This document shows, piece after piece, positions 19,205-29,274 of a stretch of DNA of 64,000 nt (its first letter is position 1; the number at the start of each line of letters is the position of its first letter). Location: positions 37,482 through 101,481 of the forward strand of contig NZ_LSJI01000083.1 of NCBI RefSeq assembly GCF_001557235.1, written 5' to 3'. Below the pieces are notes generated by a model. It searched no databases. It had not been told where the DNA came from and saw only the letters and a list, made by a program, of their open reading frames with translations. The DNA comes from Phenylobacterium sp. CCH9-H3 (GTDB taxonomy: Bacteria; Pseudomonadota; Alphaproteobacteria; Caulobacterales; Caulobacteraceae). A program made the translations under genes and the position numbers.

Positions 19205-20214
19205 GCGCCGGCGATCTCGACCAGCTTGTCGAGCGCGGCCTGGGCGCGGCCATCGTCGATGACCCGACCCGCCAACTCCACCCCCTCGCGCAGGGTCTCG
19301 ACCTTGTCGCCCACCAGGAAGGCGGCGGCGGCGTTCAGCAGAACGATATCGCGGTAGGCGCCCTGTTCGCCCTGGAGCAGGCGGCGCATGGCTTCGGCGT
19401 TTTGGGCCGGCGTGCCGCCCGTGAGGTCGGCGAGGGCGGCCCGCTTCAGCCCCACGGCCTCGGGGGTGACGGTGAAGAGGCGGACCTGACCCTCGCGGAA
19501 CTCGGCCACGCTGGTCTCGCCCGTGGTGGACATCTCGTCCATTCCGCCGCCATGGACCACCCAGGCCCGCTCCGAGCCCAGGGCGCCCAGCACCTGCGCC
19601 AGCGGGGCCACCCAGCGCTCGGCGAAGACGCCGACGACCTGGCGCCTGGCGCCCGCCGGATTGGTCAGGGGCCCCAGGAGGTTGAAGATGGTCCGGAAGC
19701 CCAGTTCCTGGCGGATCGGGGAGACGTGGCGCATCGCCCCGTGGTGGGCCGGGGCGTAGAGGAAGCAGATGCCGGCCTCGTCCAGGGCGCGCAGCTGGCG
19801 CTCCGGGCCGGCGTCGATGGCCACGCCCAGCTCGGACAGCACATCGGCGCCGCCGGACTTGGACGAGAGCGCCCGGTTGCCATGCTTGGCCACCTTCAGC
19901 CCGCCGCCGGCGGCCACGAAGCCCACGGCGGTCGAGATGTTGAACGTGTGCAGCCCGTCGCCGCCGGTGCCGCAGACGTCGATCGTGGGGTAGGGCGGGT
20001 CGAGGTGGATCGCGGCGCGGCGCATGGCCCGGGCGCAGGCGGTGATCTCGCCCAGCGTCTCGCCGCGCATCCGCATGGCGGTCAGCGCCGCCCCGACCTG
20101 AGCCGGGGTCGGCTCGCCCCGCAGGCAGGCGGCGAAGAACTCGCCCGCATCGTCCTCGGAGAGCGTGCCGCCGTCGGCGAGGCGCGAGAGCAGCGGCTTG
20201 AAGGCGTCGGACAT
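19201..20214 (-). CDS. trpD: Anthranilate phosphoribosyltransferase
   Basis: Joins PRPP and anthranilate, second step of tryptophan synthesis. 337 residues. The PRPP-binding [17 protein letters not shown] motif is near residue 80, [17 protein letters not shown] near 107, and the second metal-site region ([14 protein letters not shown]) near 225. It is a stand-alone protein, not fused to TrpG. ATG 20214 is ten bases after the trpG stop; the 3' end overlaps trpC by four bases. Confidence 0.97.
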   Translation of the reverse strand: MSDAFKPLLSRLADGGTLSEDDAGEFFAACLRGEPTPAQVGAALTAMRMRGETLGEITACARAMRRAAIHLDPPYPTIDVCGTGGDGLHTFNISTAVGFVAAGGGLKVAKHGNRALSSKSGGADVLSELGVAIDAGPERQLRALDEAGICFLYAPAHHGAMRHVSPIRQELGFRTIFNLLGPLTNPAGARRQVVGVFAERWVAPLAQVLGALGSERAWVVHGGGMDEMSTTGETSVAEFREGQVRLFTVTPEAVGLKRAALADLTGGTPAQNAEAMRRLLQGEQGAYRDIVLLNAAAAFLVGDKVETLREGVELAGRVIDDGRAQAALDKLVEIAGA

Positions 20215-20224
20215 GGAAGCGGGC

Positions 20225-20815
20225 TCAGATCTCGGCCAGGCGCTTGACGCCCGCGAGGTCGAGGAAGTTGCCCAGCAACTGGTGGCCGCACTCGGTGGCG
20301 ATGGATTCCGGGTGGAACTGCACGCCGTGGATCGGCCGGGTCCTGTGCTGCACGCCCATGATCTCGCCGTCCTCGGTGCGGGCGGTGACCTCCAGAACCT
20401 GCGGCAGATGGTCCGTTTCGACGGAAAGGCTGTGATAGCGGGTCGCCGTGAAAGGGTTTTTCAACCCCGCGAAGACACCCGTGTTCGTGTGATGGATGAG
20501 ACTGGTTTTCCCATGCATGAGGGCGCGGGCGCGGATGACTTCGCCGCCAAACGCCTGGCCGATCGCCTGATGGCCGAGGCAGACGCCGAGGATTGGCAGG
20601 GATTCCGGCGCATGGCCGATGAGAGCGAGGCAGATGCCGGCTTCATTTGGCGTACACGGCCCGGGCGACAGCAGGACGGCTTCCGGCCTCAGCCCCAGCG
20701 CCTCGTCGACGGTGATCGCATCATTGCGATGGACAACCGTCTCCGCCCCCAGCTCGTTCAGATAGTGGACGAGGTTGTAGGTGAAGCTGTCGTAGTTATC
20801 GATCACCAGGATCAT
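20225..20815 (-). CDS. trpG: Anthranilate synthase glutamine amidotransferase component
   Basis: Class I glutaminase subunit supplying ammonia to TrpE. 196 residues from ATG 20815 ([19 protein letters not shown], the standard beginning). The catalytic Cys is in [17 protein letters not shown] (about residue 79) and the His/Glu pair is in [14 protein letters not shown] (about 168-173). It is separated from trpE by a small plus-strand gene, so trpG probably uses its own promoter; this would be divergent from 20867. Confidence 0.96.
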   Translation of the reverse strand: MILVIDNYDSFTYNLVHYLNELGAETVVHRNDAITVDEALGLRPEAVLLSPGPCTPNEAGICLALIGHAPESLPILGVCLGHQAIGQAFGGEVIRARALMHGKTSLIHHTNTGVFAGLKNPFTATRYHSLSVETDHLPQVLEVTARTEDGEIMGVQHRTRPIHGVQFHPESIATECGHQLLGNFLDLAGVKRLAEI

Positions 20816-20866
20816 GACGGTTCCATAGGCTTTGCCGCAACGCGCGCCAAGCGGGATGCTGGGGGC

Positions 20867-21070
20867 ATGTCGCGGACCGATTCGGCTCTGGATGCTTCGC
20901 AGGTGGCCCGTGCGCGGGCGCTTCTCAAGCCGCCTGTGCGCCACGACCCGATGTGGCCCGCGCTGGTGGCGGCCACGGCGCTCGCCGTGACGTCCGTGGT
21001 GTTCGCCACCGTGATGGTGCTGGCCCCGCCGCTGCAGACCCAGCATGTGGTGGAAAGCGCCCCGGGCTGA
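20867..21070 (+). CDS. Small single-span membrane protein of unknown function
   Basis: 67 residues ([19 protein letters not shown]...) with a charged N-terminal helix, one hydrophobic segment (about residues 31-54, [20 protein letters not shown]) and a short polar tail ending ESAPG. It lies on the plus strand in the gap between trpE and trpG, both on the minus strand, and is divergent from trpG by 51 bases. The frame is open and clean, but no family is recognised. The call rests on the membrane segment and on the gap otherwise being unexplained. Codon use is like its neighbours. Confidence 0.55.
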   Translation: MSRTDSALDASQVARARALLKPPVRHDPMWPALVAATALAVTSVVFATVMVLAPPLQTQHVVESAPG

Positions 21071-21162
21071 TCCGAGGCGGTCTTGGTCCTGACGAAGGCG
21101 GGGCGATTGGGCGGCATTCTCTGAGCTCTGGCTTGGCGTCCCCGTGGGGACGGGCGAGGGGA

Positions 21163-22695
21163 TCAGATGAATCGCCAGCTTTCGACGGCGGCGTCGCGTA
21201 GCGCGCGGGCCTTGTGCAGGGTCTCGTCGTATTCGGCGTCGGGGTCTGAGTCGGCCACCACGCCGCCGCCGGCCTGGACGTACATGACGCCGTCCTTGAA
21301 CAGCGCCGTGCGTAGCACGATGCAGGTGTCGACCGAGCCGTCCGAGCCGAAATAGCCGGCGGCCCCGGCATAGCCGATGCCGCGCTTTTCGATCTCGAGT
21401 TCGTCGATGATCTCCATGGCCCGCACCTTGGGGGCGCCGGAAAGCGTGCCGGCCGGCAGGGCGGCCATGACCACGTCGACCGGATCCAAGCCATCGGGGG
21501 CGTCGCCCTCGACATTGGAAACCAGGTGCATGACGCGGGCGTACCGCTCGACGAAGAAGCTGTCCGTGACCCGGACGCGGGGCGTTCGGGACGGCTTGGC
21601 CGGTTCGTTGGCGCCCGCCTGCTTGAGCATGGCGACCCGGCCCACGTCGTTGCGGCCGAGGTCCAGCAGCATCAGATGCTCGGCGCGCTCCTTGGGGTCG
21701 TTGACCAGCTCTTCCTCGAGGCGGCGGTCCTCCTCGGGCGTGGCGCCGCGCGGCCGGGTGCCGGCGATCGGGCGGATGGTGATCTTGCCGTCGCGCAGCC
21801 GGACCAGGATCTCGGGGCTGGAGCCGGCCATGTGGAAGTCGCCGAAGTCCAGGAAGAACAGGAACGGCGACGGGTTGCTGCGGCGGAGCGACCGGTAGAG
21901 CGAGAAGGGATCCTGCTCGAACGGCGCCCGGAACCGGTGGCTGGGCACCACCTGGAAGATGTCGCCCGCCCGGATGTACGCTTTCGCCTTCTCGACGATG
22001 GCCCGGTAGTCCTCGCGGCCGACGGGCGTGGTGAACCGGTCCGGCTGGGGCTGGGCGGCATGGGTCAGCGGCGGCGCGGGCTTGCGCAGGTCGCGGGCCA
22101 CGGCCTGGAGGCGGGCCTGGGCCGCGGCGTAGGCGTCCTGCGCCGAGACGCCGTCCGGACGCACCGGGGTCACCAGCAGGATCTCCTGGGCGATGGCGTC
22201 GAAGATCGCGACGATGGAGGGCCGCGCCAGCACGCCGTCCGGCAGGCCCAAGGGGTCCGGATTGACGTTGGGCAGGTCCTCGACGAGCCGGACGGTGTCG
22301 TAGCCCAGGGCGCCGAACACGCCCGCGGCCATCGGCGGAAGGCCGGGCGGCAGTTCGATCCGGGACTTGGCCAGCAGGTCGCGCAGGCTGTCCAGCGCGC
22401 CGCCGGCCTGCGGCGTGAACCGCTTGGCCGCGATGTCGGCGCCGGTGGCGATCTCGGCTTCGTCGCCGTGGCAGCGCCAGACGAGGTCGGGGTTCAGGGT
22501 GATGATCGAGTAGCGCGCGCGGAAGGCGCCGCCCTCCACCGACTCGAAGAGGAAGGCGTACGGCTTCCCGTGGCCGATCTTCAGGAAGGCGGAGACGGGG
22601 GTCTCCAGGTCGTCGACCAGACGCGTCCAGACGACCTGGGGGGCGCCGCCGTCGTAGGTCGATCGAAAGGCCTCGAACGGCGGCTCGGACGTCAC
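21163..22695 (-). CDS. trpE: Anthranilate synthase component I
   Basis: Chorismate-utilising enzyme that, with TrpG ammonia, makes anthranilate. 510 residues. The C-terminal chorismate-binding domain shows [55 protein letters not shown], the [19 protein letters not shown] segment and the end motif [17 protein letters not shown]. The N-terminal half holds the tryptophan-feedback region (FESVEGG is the usual F-L-E-S type element). The start is GTG 22695, overlapping the stop of the PpiD-like gene by four bases, so trpE translation depends on that upstream gene. No trp leader peptide was seen. Confidence 0.97.
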   Translation of the reverse strand: MTSEPPFEAFRSTYDGGAPQVVWTRLVDDLETPVSAFLKIGHGKPYAFLFESVEGGAFRARYSIITLNPDLVWRCHGDEAEIATGADIAAKRFTPQAGGALDSLRDLLAKSRIELPPGLPPMAAGVFGALGYDTVRLVEDLPNVNPDPLGLPDGVLARPSIVAIFDAIAQEILLVTPVRPDGVSAQDAYAAAQARLQAVARDLRKPAPPLTHAAQPQPDRFTTPVGREDYRAIVEKAKAYIRAGDIFQVVPSHRFRAPFEQDPFSLYRSLRRSNPSPFLFFLDFGDFHMAGSSPEILVRLRDGKITIRPIAGTRPRGATPEEDRRLEEELVNDPKERAEHLMLLDLGRNDVGRVAMLKQAGANEPAKPSRTPRVRVTDSFFVERYARVMHLVSNVEGDAPDGLDPVDVVMAALPAGTLSGAPKVRAMEIIDELEIEKRGIGYAGAAGYFGSDGSVDTCIVLRTALFKDGVMYVQAGGGVVADSDPDAEYDETLHKARALRDAAVESWRFI

Positions 22696-24602
22696 TTCTT
22701 CTTCTCCGCAGCGCCCTTGTCGGCGACCGGTTCGAAGCCGACGGCGTTGCGCGCGCGCGCCGCGTCGACCTTGGTCTTCAGCTTGGTCCGGGAATAGGCC
22801 TGGGCGGCTTCACCCATCTCGCGGAACAACACCTGGGTGAGCGCGCCGCGGTTCTCCTCCGCCAGGCGGGCGGCGGTCGGGCCGGCGTCGGTGCGGACCG
22901 CCTCGACGCGACCGACGACGATGCCGTTCGGCGCCCGGGCGACCCAGACATCGCCCTGCTTGGAGGCGAAGGCGCGGCCCAGGACCTCGCCGCCGAGGGC
23001 CTGTTGCTGGTTGGCGGTCTGGCGGGTCAGGCCGGGCAGGCGCGACACCGTCATGCCCGAGGCGGCGTCCAGGGACTCCCCCTTGGCGACCCGGGCGCGG
23101 ATGGCTTCGGCCTTGGCCTCCAGCGCCTTCACGACCTCGCGCTGCATGTAGGCGCGGGTCACCATCGGGCGGATCTCGGCCAGGGGCGGCACGTGGGCCG
23201 GAAGGATCCGCTCGACGCGGACGGCGAAATAGGCGCCGTCGCCCAGCTCGGTGACCTCGCTCTCGCCGCCGGCGGGCAGGGCGAAGGCGGTCTCCAGGAT
23301 CTTCGGCGGGAAGCCCTGTAGCTGGGCGCCCTGTTCGTTGACGCCCTGGGCGGTGATCGGCCCGACCGTCGTGGCGGCGACGCCGGCCTTCTGGGCGGCG
23401 TCGGCCAGGCTCGCGCCGCCCTGGTGGGCGTCGTCATAGGCCTGGGTCTGGGCGTAGACCTTCTCGGTGACCAGGTCCTTGCGGATCTCGGCCTCCAGCA
23501 TCGGGCGCGCCTCCTCGAGGCTGACCTCGCGGCCCGGGACCACGCTGACCACCTTGACGACCGCCGTCCCGAGATCGCCCTGCACGGTGGCGACCTCGCC
23601 CGCCTGCATCTTGAACGCCGCCTGACCCACCTTGCGGTCGGAGATGGCGCTGAGGGGACGATCGGCGAACGTCACGGCGTCGACGCCGACCGACTTGGCG
23701 ACCGCCTCGGGCGCCTGGCCGGCCCGGAGCGCGGCCGCGACCTTCTGCGCCGTGGCGGCGTCCTTGGCCGGAATCTGCACGACGGTCCGCACCTCGGGCT
23801 TGGACAGCGTGTCCTTGCGGAATTCATAGCGCTTCTGCAGCTCGGCGGGATCGATGGGCGCATTCGCCGCCCCAGCCCCCTGCGGCGTGAACGGGACGAC
23901 CGTCAGGATCCGCATCTCCGGCAGGGTGAGCTGGGCCTTGTTCTCGTTGATGAAGGCCTGCAGCTGGGCGTCGGTGGGCGCGGCCGGCTGCGGCACGGCG
24001 TTCACGCCCAGCGTCACATAGGCCAGGTCGCGGGATTCCAGGGCGAACACCGAGGCCAGGGCGCCATAGGCGCGCGGCACGGTCAGGCCGTTCTGCACGG
24101 CCACGGCCCAGTGCTGGCTGGCCATCTCGTCGCGGAGCACGGCGTCGAAGCGCTCCGGCGTCATGCCGTTCTCGCCCAGGCGCTGCTGGAACGTCTTCTT
24201 GTCGAAGCGGCCCGTGATGGGGTCGAAGAAGGCCGGGATCTTCTGGATCTGCTCCAGGATCAGCTTGTCGCCCGGCCTGATCCCGACGCGGGACAGCATC
24301 TCGGAAAAGGCCTCACGGGTGGCGACGCCGTTCAGGACCACGGCGTCCAGGTTGCCGGCCTGCGCCTGTTCGGTCGTGATCGGCTGGCCCTGCTGCTGCT
24401 CCAGGCGCTTTTTGTAGTTGTCGTACTCGCTGCGGAACTCGAGCGAAGTGACCGTCCGGGACCCGACCTTGATGACCTGATCGCCGCCGACCAGGGAAGT
24501 GCCGCCCTGGTTCACGCCCCAGCCGATGAAGCTGATCGCCAGGACCGCCATCAGGATCTTGGCGGGCCATGACTTGGCGAAGTTGCGTACCGCAGCGAGC
24601 AT
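22692..24602 (-). CDS. PpiD-like membrane-anchored peptidylprolyl isomerase
   Basis: 636-residue periplasmic folding factor. A short cytoplasmic N-terminus, one membrane anchor (about residues 13-30, [17 protein letters not shown]), a SurA_N-type chaperone domain (about 35-190: [19 protein letters not shown]..., then [19 protein letters not shown]), a PpiC parvulin-like domain (about 260-370) and a helical C-terminus with a lysine-rich end (AAEKKK). The architecture matches E. coli PpiD (623 residues). The parvulin region is degenerate, as is usual for the group, so chaperone rather than isomerase function is likely. First gene of a transcript that continues into trpE by GTGA overlap; divergent from tpiA. 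Confidence 0.85.
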   Translation of the reverse strand: MLAAVRNFAKSWPAKILMAVLAISFIGWGVNQGGTSLVGGDQVIKVGSRTVTSLEFRSEYDNYKKRLEQQQGQPITTEQAQAGNLDAVVLNGVATREAFSEMLSRVGIRPGDKLILEQIQKIPAFFDPITGRFDKKTFQQRLGENGMTPERFDAVLRDEMASQHWAVAVQNGLTVPRAYGALASVFALESRDLAYVTLGVNAVPQPAAPTDAQLQAFINENKAQLTLPEMRILTVVPFTPQGAGAANAPIDPAELQKRYEFRKDTLSKPEVRTVVQIPAKDAATAQKVAAALRAGQAPEAVAKSVGVDAVTFADRPLSAISDRKVGQAAFKMQAGEVATVQGDLGTAVVKVVSVVPGREVSLEEARPMLEAEIRKDLVTEKVYAQTQAYDDAHQGGASLADAAQKAGVAATTVGPITAQGVNEQGAQLQGFPPKILETAFALPAGGESEVTELGDGAYFAVRVERILPAHVPPLAEIRPMVTRAYMQREVVKALEAKAEAIRARVAKGESLDAASGMTVSRLPGLTRQTANQQQALGGEVLGRAFASKQGDVWVARAPNGIVVGRVEAVRTDAGPTAARLAEENRGALTQVLFREMGEAAQAYSRTKLKTKVDAARARNAVGFEPVADKGAAEKKK

Positions 24603-24634
24603 TCGGGTCCTTTCCCGGGAAGGGCGTGGGCGCC

Positions 24635-24664
24635 GGTATAGTGGAGGGGCGTTCTGTCCGGCAA
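24635..24664 (-). promoter_or_regulatory. Putative promoter of the ppiD-like/trpE transcript
   Basis: Minus-strand TTGCCGG (24658-24664) and CTATACC (24635-24641) are 16 bases apart, near the housekeeping consensus, 33 bases upstream of the start codon. It fits the only large gap upstream of this gene. Confidence 0.4.
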
Positions 24665-24726
24665 GCGCGTGACAGTCCGGGCGGCATGGCTTAACCGCCG
24701 GGGCCTTCACTTCAACCGGAGGACCG

Positions 24727-25470
24727 ATGACCGCCCCGCAGCCCCTGATCGCCGGAAACTGGAAGATGAATGGCCTGGGAGCCTCGGTCGAGGAGGCGAA
24801 GGCCGTCGCCGCGGGGATCGGCGAGAGCAAGGCCCGGGTTGCGATCTGTCCGCCGGCCATCCTGATCCACCGCCTGGCGCAGGCCCTGGCGGGCACGGCG
24901 GTGCTGGTCGGCGGCCAGGACCACCACTGGGACGACGCGGGCGCGTTCACCGGCGACGTCTCGGCCGAGATGCTGGCCGACGCCGGCGCTGCGCTGGCGA
25001 TCCTGGGTCACTCCGAGCGGCGGGCCGGCTATCGTGAGACCGACGCCGACGTGAGCGCGAAGGTCGGCGCGGCCCTGCGCGCGGGCCTGGAGCCGATCGT
25101 CTGCGTCGGAGAGACGCTGGAGCAGCGCAAGGCGGGCGAAGCGCTGGCGGTCGTGACCGGGCAGGTGAGGGGCTCGCTGCCCGCGGAACTCGCCGGCAGG
25201 CCGTTCTCGGTGGCCTATGAGCCGGTCTGGGCCATCGGCACCGGCCTGACGCCGACGACGCCCGAGATCGAGGAGGTCCACAGGGCCATCCGCGCCACGC
25301 TGGTCGAGATGTTCGGCGAGGCCGGAAGGTCGTCCCCGATCCTCTACGGCGGGTCGGTGAAGCCGTCGAACGCCGCCGAGATCCTGCACGCGGACGAGGT
25401 CGGCGGCGCGCTGGTCGGCGGCGCATCCCTGAAGGCCGAGGACTTCCTGGCGATCATCCGGGCGCTTTAG
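24727..25470 (+). CDS. tpiA: Triose-phosphate isomerase
   Basis: TIM-barrel glycolytic enzyme interconverting DHAP and glyceraldehyde-3-phosphate. 247 residues. Conserved residues: N and K in LIAGNWKMNG (about 8-16), catalytic His in ILGHSERRAGY (about 93), catalytic Glu in VAYEPVWAIGTGLT (about 163) and the phosphate-binding LYGGSVKPSNA (about 205). In many alphaproteobacteria tpiA precedes secG and pyrG; here two minus-strand genes intervene. Its stop overlaps the stop of the converging VOC gene. Confidence 0.97.
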   Translation: MTAPQPLIAGNWKMNGLGASVEEAKAVAAGIGESKARVAICPPAILIHRLAQALAGTAVLVGGQDHHWDDAGAFTGDVSAEMLADAGAALAILGHSERRAGYRETDADVSAKVGAALRAGLEPIVCVGETLEQRKAGEALAVVTGQVRGSLPAELAGRPFSVAYEPVWAIGTGLTPTTPEIEEVHRAIRATLVEMFGEAGRSSPILYGGSVKPSNAAEILHADEVGGALVGGASLKAEDFLAIIRAL

Positions 25471-25880
25471 GCGCTGGGGCCCTTCAACTCGACCACATTG
25501 CCTTCCGGGTCGCGGACGTACAGCGAGAAGCCGTCGCCGTCGGCCCCGTAGCGGGGGCCTTCCTCCACGACCTCGACGCCATGCGCTGCGAGGTGGGCGC
25601 GGATCGCGGGTTCGTCGAAGGGGCGGACCTGCAGGGCGAAGTGGTCGAGGTTGCGGCCGGTCTGCCCCGGCCCGTCGCCGCCCTTGCGGCCCAGCGGTCC
25701 GTCGAGTGTGACCAGGTCGATCATCTGCGGGCCGGCGCGCACATGGGTCAGGCCCAGCTCGGGCCGGTCGCGGTCGAGCGAAAGGCCCAGGACGTCGATA
25801 TAGAAGCCCAGCATGCGGTCCTTGTCGCGGACGCGGAGCACGATGTGGTCGAAGCCGGTGACGGCGATCGGGTTGCTCAT
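25467..25880 (-). CDS. VOC family (glyoxalase/dioxygenase-like) protein
   Basis: 137 residues forming the two beta-alpha-beta-beta-beta units of the vicinal oxygen chelate fold. Possible metal ligands are His in TGFDHIVLRV (about residue 11), a His in the middle (LDHFALQV, about 77) and Glu in DPEGNVVELKG (about 131). Most similar in pattern to glyoxalase/fosfomycin-type and 'virulence' VOC proteins, with the RDKDRMLGFYIDVLGL element. The substrate cannot be assigned from neighbours. Faces tpiA tail to tail and is followed on its own strand by nothing before tpiA. Confidence 0.85.
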   Translation of the reverse strand: MSNPIAVTGFDHIVLRVRDKDRMLGFYIDVLGLSLDRDRPELGLTHVRAGPQMIDLVTLDGPLGRKGGDGPGQTGRNLDHFALQVRPFDEPAIRAHLAAHGVEVVEEGPRYGADGDGFSLYVRDPEGNVVELKGPSA

Positions 25881-25904
25881 GGGCCTGAGATAGTCGCGGC
25901 CCGG

Positions 25905-26444
25905 CTAGAGAAGAAGCCCGAAGACGCGGCAGTCGCGCCGCTCGCCATCCTTGAGGATGTGGCCGCGGAGCAGGCCTTCCTCGCTGAACCCCAGCTTCTC
26001 GAGCAGGGACTCGGAGCGCCGGTTGCCGAGATGGGTCCGCGCGGAGAGCTTGCGCAGGCCGCTCGTGGCGGCGAAGGCCACGACGGTCCGCATGGCCTCC
26101 AGGGCGTATCCCTGGCCCCAGGCCTCGCGGCCGAGCATGAAGCCGACCTCGGCGCGCCGGTTCCGGCGGTCGATCTCGGAAAGGTCGCAGGATCCCAGGA
26201 AGTCGCGGGTGTCGAGGGTGCGCATGGCCCAATAGACCGCGCGGCCGCCCTTCATCCCTTCGACCTGGCCATTGACGATCTCGGCGACGATGTCCGGATC
26301 GTCAATCTCGGGCACGTCCCAGTAGGCCATCACCTCCGGGTCGCCCATGATGGGGTAAAGGTGGGCGGCGTCGCCGGCCGTGAGGGGTTCCAGCCGCAGC
26401 CGCTCGGTCTCCAGGATCGGAAGGCGCTTCAGGTCCAGAATCAT
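25905..26444 (-). CDS. GNAT family N-acetyltransferase (RimJ/RimL type)
   Basis: 179 residues. N-terminal LETERLRLEPLTAGDAAHL (typical RimJ/RimL opening), FLGSCDLSEIDRRNRRAEVG strand pair, the acetyl-CoA loop REAWGQGYALEAM (about 110-122; Q/R-x-x-G-x-G/A) and the C-terminal GNRRSESLLEKLGFSEEG segment. Such enzymes acetylate protein N-termini or small amines; the target is unknown. 24 bases upstream of the VOC gene on the same strand, so the two probably form one transcript. Confidence 0.87.
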   Translation of the reverse strand: MILDLKRLPILETERLRLEPLTAGDAAHLYPIMGDPEVMAYWDVPEIDDPDIVAEIVNGQVEGMKGGRAVYWAMRTLDTRDFLGSCDLSEIDRRNRRAEVGFMLGREAWGQGYALEAMRTVVAFAATSGLRKLSARTHLGNRRSESLLEKLGFSEEGLLRGHILKDGERRDCRVFGLLL

Positions 26445-26466
26445 CGATCAGCCCCCGCACCCTTTG

Positions 26467-26495
26467 TTGGCCGGGTGCGACGCACTAGCTATGGC
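26467..26495 (+). promoter_or_regulatory. Putative secG promoter
   Basis: TTGGCCG, 14 bases, GCTATGGC: fits the Caulobacter TTGACGS-N10-14-GCTANAWC layout in the 128-base gap before secG. Several -10 positions differ from consensus. Confidence 0.3.
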
Positions 26496-26572
26496 TTTGG
26501 GACGGGCGCGGTGATAGAGCGCGCGCTTCATTTCGGCCGGGTGTGGCCCGTGCGCACCGGAAAGATGCAACC

Positions 26573-27013
26573 ATGCTGCTGAACCTCCTGCTGGTGATCG
26601 AAGTCATCGTCGCCTTCTTCCTCGTCGTCGTGGTGCTGCTGCAGCGCTCCGAAGGCGGCGGGCTGGTGAGCGGCGGCACGAACTCGCTGGTGTCGGTGCG
26701 CGGCGCGGGCGACCTGCTGACGCGGATCACCTGGATCCTGGGCAGCGTGTTCTTCATCCTGGGCCTGTTGCTGACCATCGTGGCCGGCCGCGAGCGCGGC
26801 GCGGCGTCGGTCGTCGACCGGATGAAGGTCAACGCCGTCAACCCCGCCGACCTGAACCGCGAGCCGCCCCAGCCGCCCGCCGGCACGGCCCAGCCCGGTC
26901 CCGCCGGCTCGGCCCCGGCGCCGCTGCAGGCGCCTACGCCCACGATCAACAACCCCTTCGGCACGCCGGCTGCGACGCCTGCGGCTCCGGCGCCCGCGCC
27001 GGCCCAAAAGTAG
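26573..27013 (+). CDS. secG: Preprotein translocase subunit SecG
   Basis: Small subunit of the SecYEG channel. 146 residues from ATG 26573 (MLLNLLLVIEVIVAFFLVVV). Two membrane helices (about 1-22 and 54-76) flank the conserved LLQRSEGGGLVSGGTNSLVS loop with VRGAGDLLTR. The tail of about 65 residues is Pro/Ala-rich, long compared with enteric SecG but common in alphaproteobacteria. An in-frame ATG at 26543 would add ten charged residues and is less likely. Precedes pyrG by 61 bases. Confidence 0.93.
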   Translation: MLLNLLLVIEVIVAFFLVVVVLLQRSEGGGLVSGGTNSLVSVRGAGDLLTRITWILGSVFFILGLLLTIVAGRERGAASVVDRMKVNAVNPADLNREPPQPPAGTAQPGPAGSAPAPLQAPTPTINNPFGTPAATPAAPAPAPAQK

Positions 27014-27068
27014 TCGTGGATAGACGCGAAACCCGCGGGGAACTGTGACCGAATCAGAGCTACGCTGA

Positions 27069-28715
<1,647 letters not shown>

Positions 28716-28865
28716 GGCCGAGCCGATTCGCTGGATTTAGGGCCGGGTAGGGGCCAGCAGCTCGCCGCCGGGCGTGAATCCGGCTCGCGAGCGCTGCAAG
28801 ACGCGATTTTCTGCGACATCCTGGCCGCTGGCGGCCCGCTCACGTCGGAACCTGGCTCAGGCGGC

Positions 28866-28894
28866 TTGATCGCACACGGGGTTTCATGCATAAG
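28866..28894 (+). promoter_or_regulatory. Putative rpmF promoter
   Basis: TTGATC (28866-28871), 17 bases, CATAAG (28889-28894), 62 bases upstream of the rpmF start. It lies in the longest gene-free gap of the window (28716-28956). The rest of that gap shows only an 11-base direct repeat (CCCGCTCACGT at 28835 and 28897) and no recognised RNA. Confidence 0.35.
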
Positions 28895-28956
28895 CCCCCG
28901 CTCACGTGGCGGCCCCAGTCGGCCGCCGCAGTCTTTTCACGCCCGCGAGATTTCCG

Positions 28957-29139
28957 ATGGCTGTTCCTAAACGCAAAACTTCGCCCTCGCGGCGGAACAT
29001 GCGCCGTTCGCACCACGCGCTCGGCCCCAATTCCTTCCACGAAGACAAGGAAACGGGCGAGCTGAAGCGTCCGCACCATGTCGACCTGAAGACCGGCATG
29101 TACAAGGGCCGCCAGGTTCTGACGCCGAAGGAAGACTAA
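28957..29139 (+). CDS. rpmF: 50S ribosomal protein L32
   Basis: 60-residue ribosomal protein beginning [20 protein letters not shown], the invariant L32 opening. It continues with an Asp/Glu-Leu-x-x-Pro-His-His element ([18 protein letters not shown]). It lacks the C-terminal zinc-binding cysteines, i.e. the Cys-free alphaproteobacterial form. It is not followed by plsX as in enteric bacteria; a strong terminator follows instead. Confidence 0.97.
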   Translation: MAVPKRKTSPSRRNMRRSHHALGPNSFHEDKETGELKRPHHVDLKTGMYKGRQVLTPKED

Positions 29140-29173
29140 GCCTCTTCTTTCCGCATCAGCGTGCGAGATCGAG

Positions 29174-29198
29174 ACGCCGGCCGAAAGGCCGGCGTTTT
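29174..29198 (+). terminator. Intrinsic terminator of rpmF
   Basis: Nine-base perfect stem ACGCCGGCC/GGCCGGCGT with a GAAA tetraloop followed by TTTT. It is the best intrinsic terminator in the window, 35 bases past the rpmF stop. Confidence 0.85.
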
Positions 29199-29219
29199 GC
29201 GTTCCGCGACGGCTCACTT

Positions 29220-29237
29220 TTGTCATGACGCGGTCAC
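29220..29237 (+). promoter_or_regulatory. Pho-box-like site
   Basis: TTGTCAT-GACG-CGGTCAC matches the tandem seven-base PhoB repeat (CTGTCAT, four bases, CTGTCAC) at 12 of 14 repeat positions. A GAATAA -10-like element follows at 29247-29252, nine bases further, the usual Pho-promoter spacing. It is 37 bases upstream of a PhoX-type phosphatase start, which supports function. Confidence 0.55.
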
Positions 29238-29274
29238 GCCGGTCCGGAATAAGGTCGCCCGCCACGGGGACCGC

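Noticed and set aside
21138..21151. Palindrome GTCCCCGTGGGGAC between trpE and trpG as a terminator
   Set aside because: The loop would be only two bases and no T-run follows; may be chance in GC-rich DNA.
28835..28907. 11-base direct repeat CCCGCTCACGT before rpmF
   Set aside because: Only two copies 62 bases apart without symmetry or known regulator; could be chance.
28716..28956. Possible non-coding RNA in the longest gap
   Set aside because: No clear promoter-terminator pair or strong structure apart from the rpmF leader; the gap is explained well enough as a leader.
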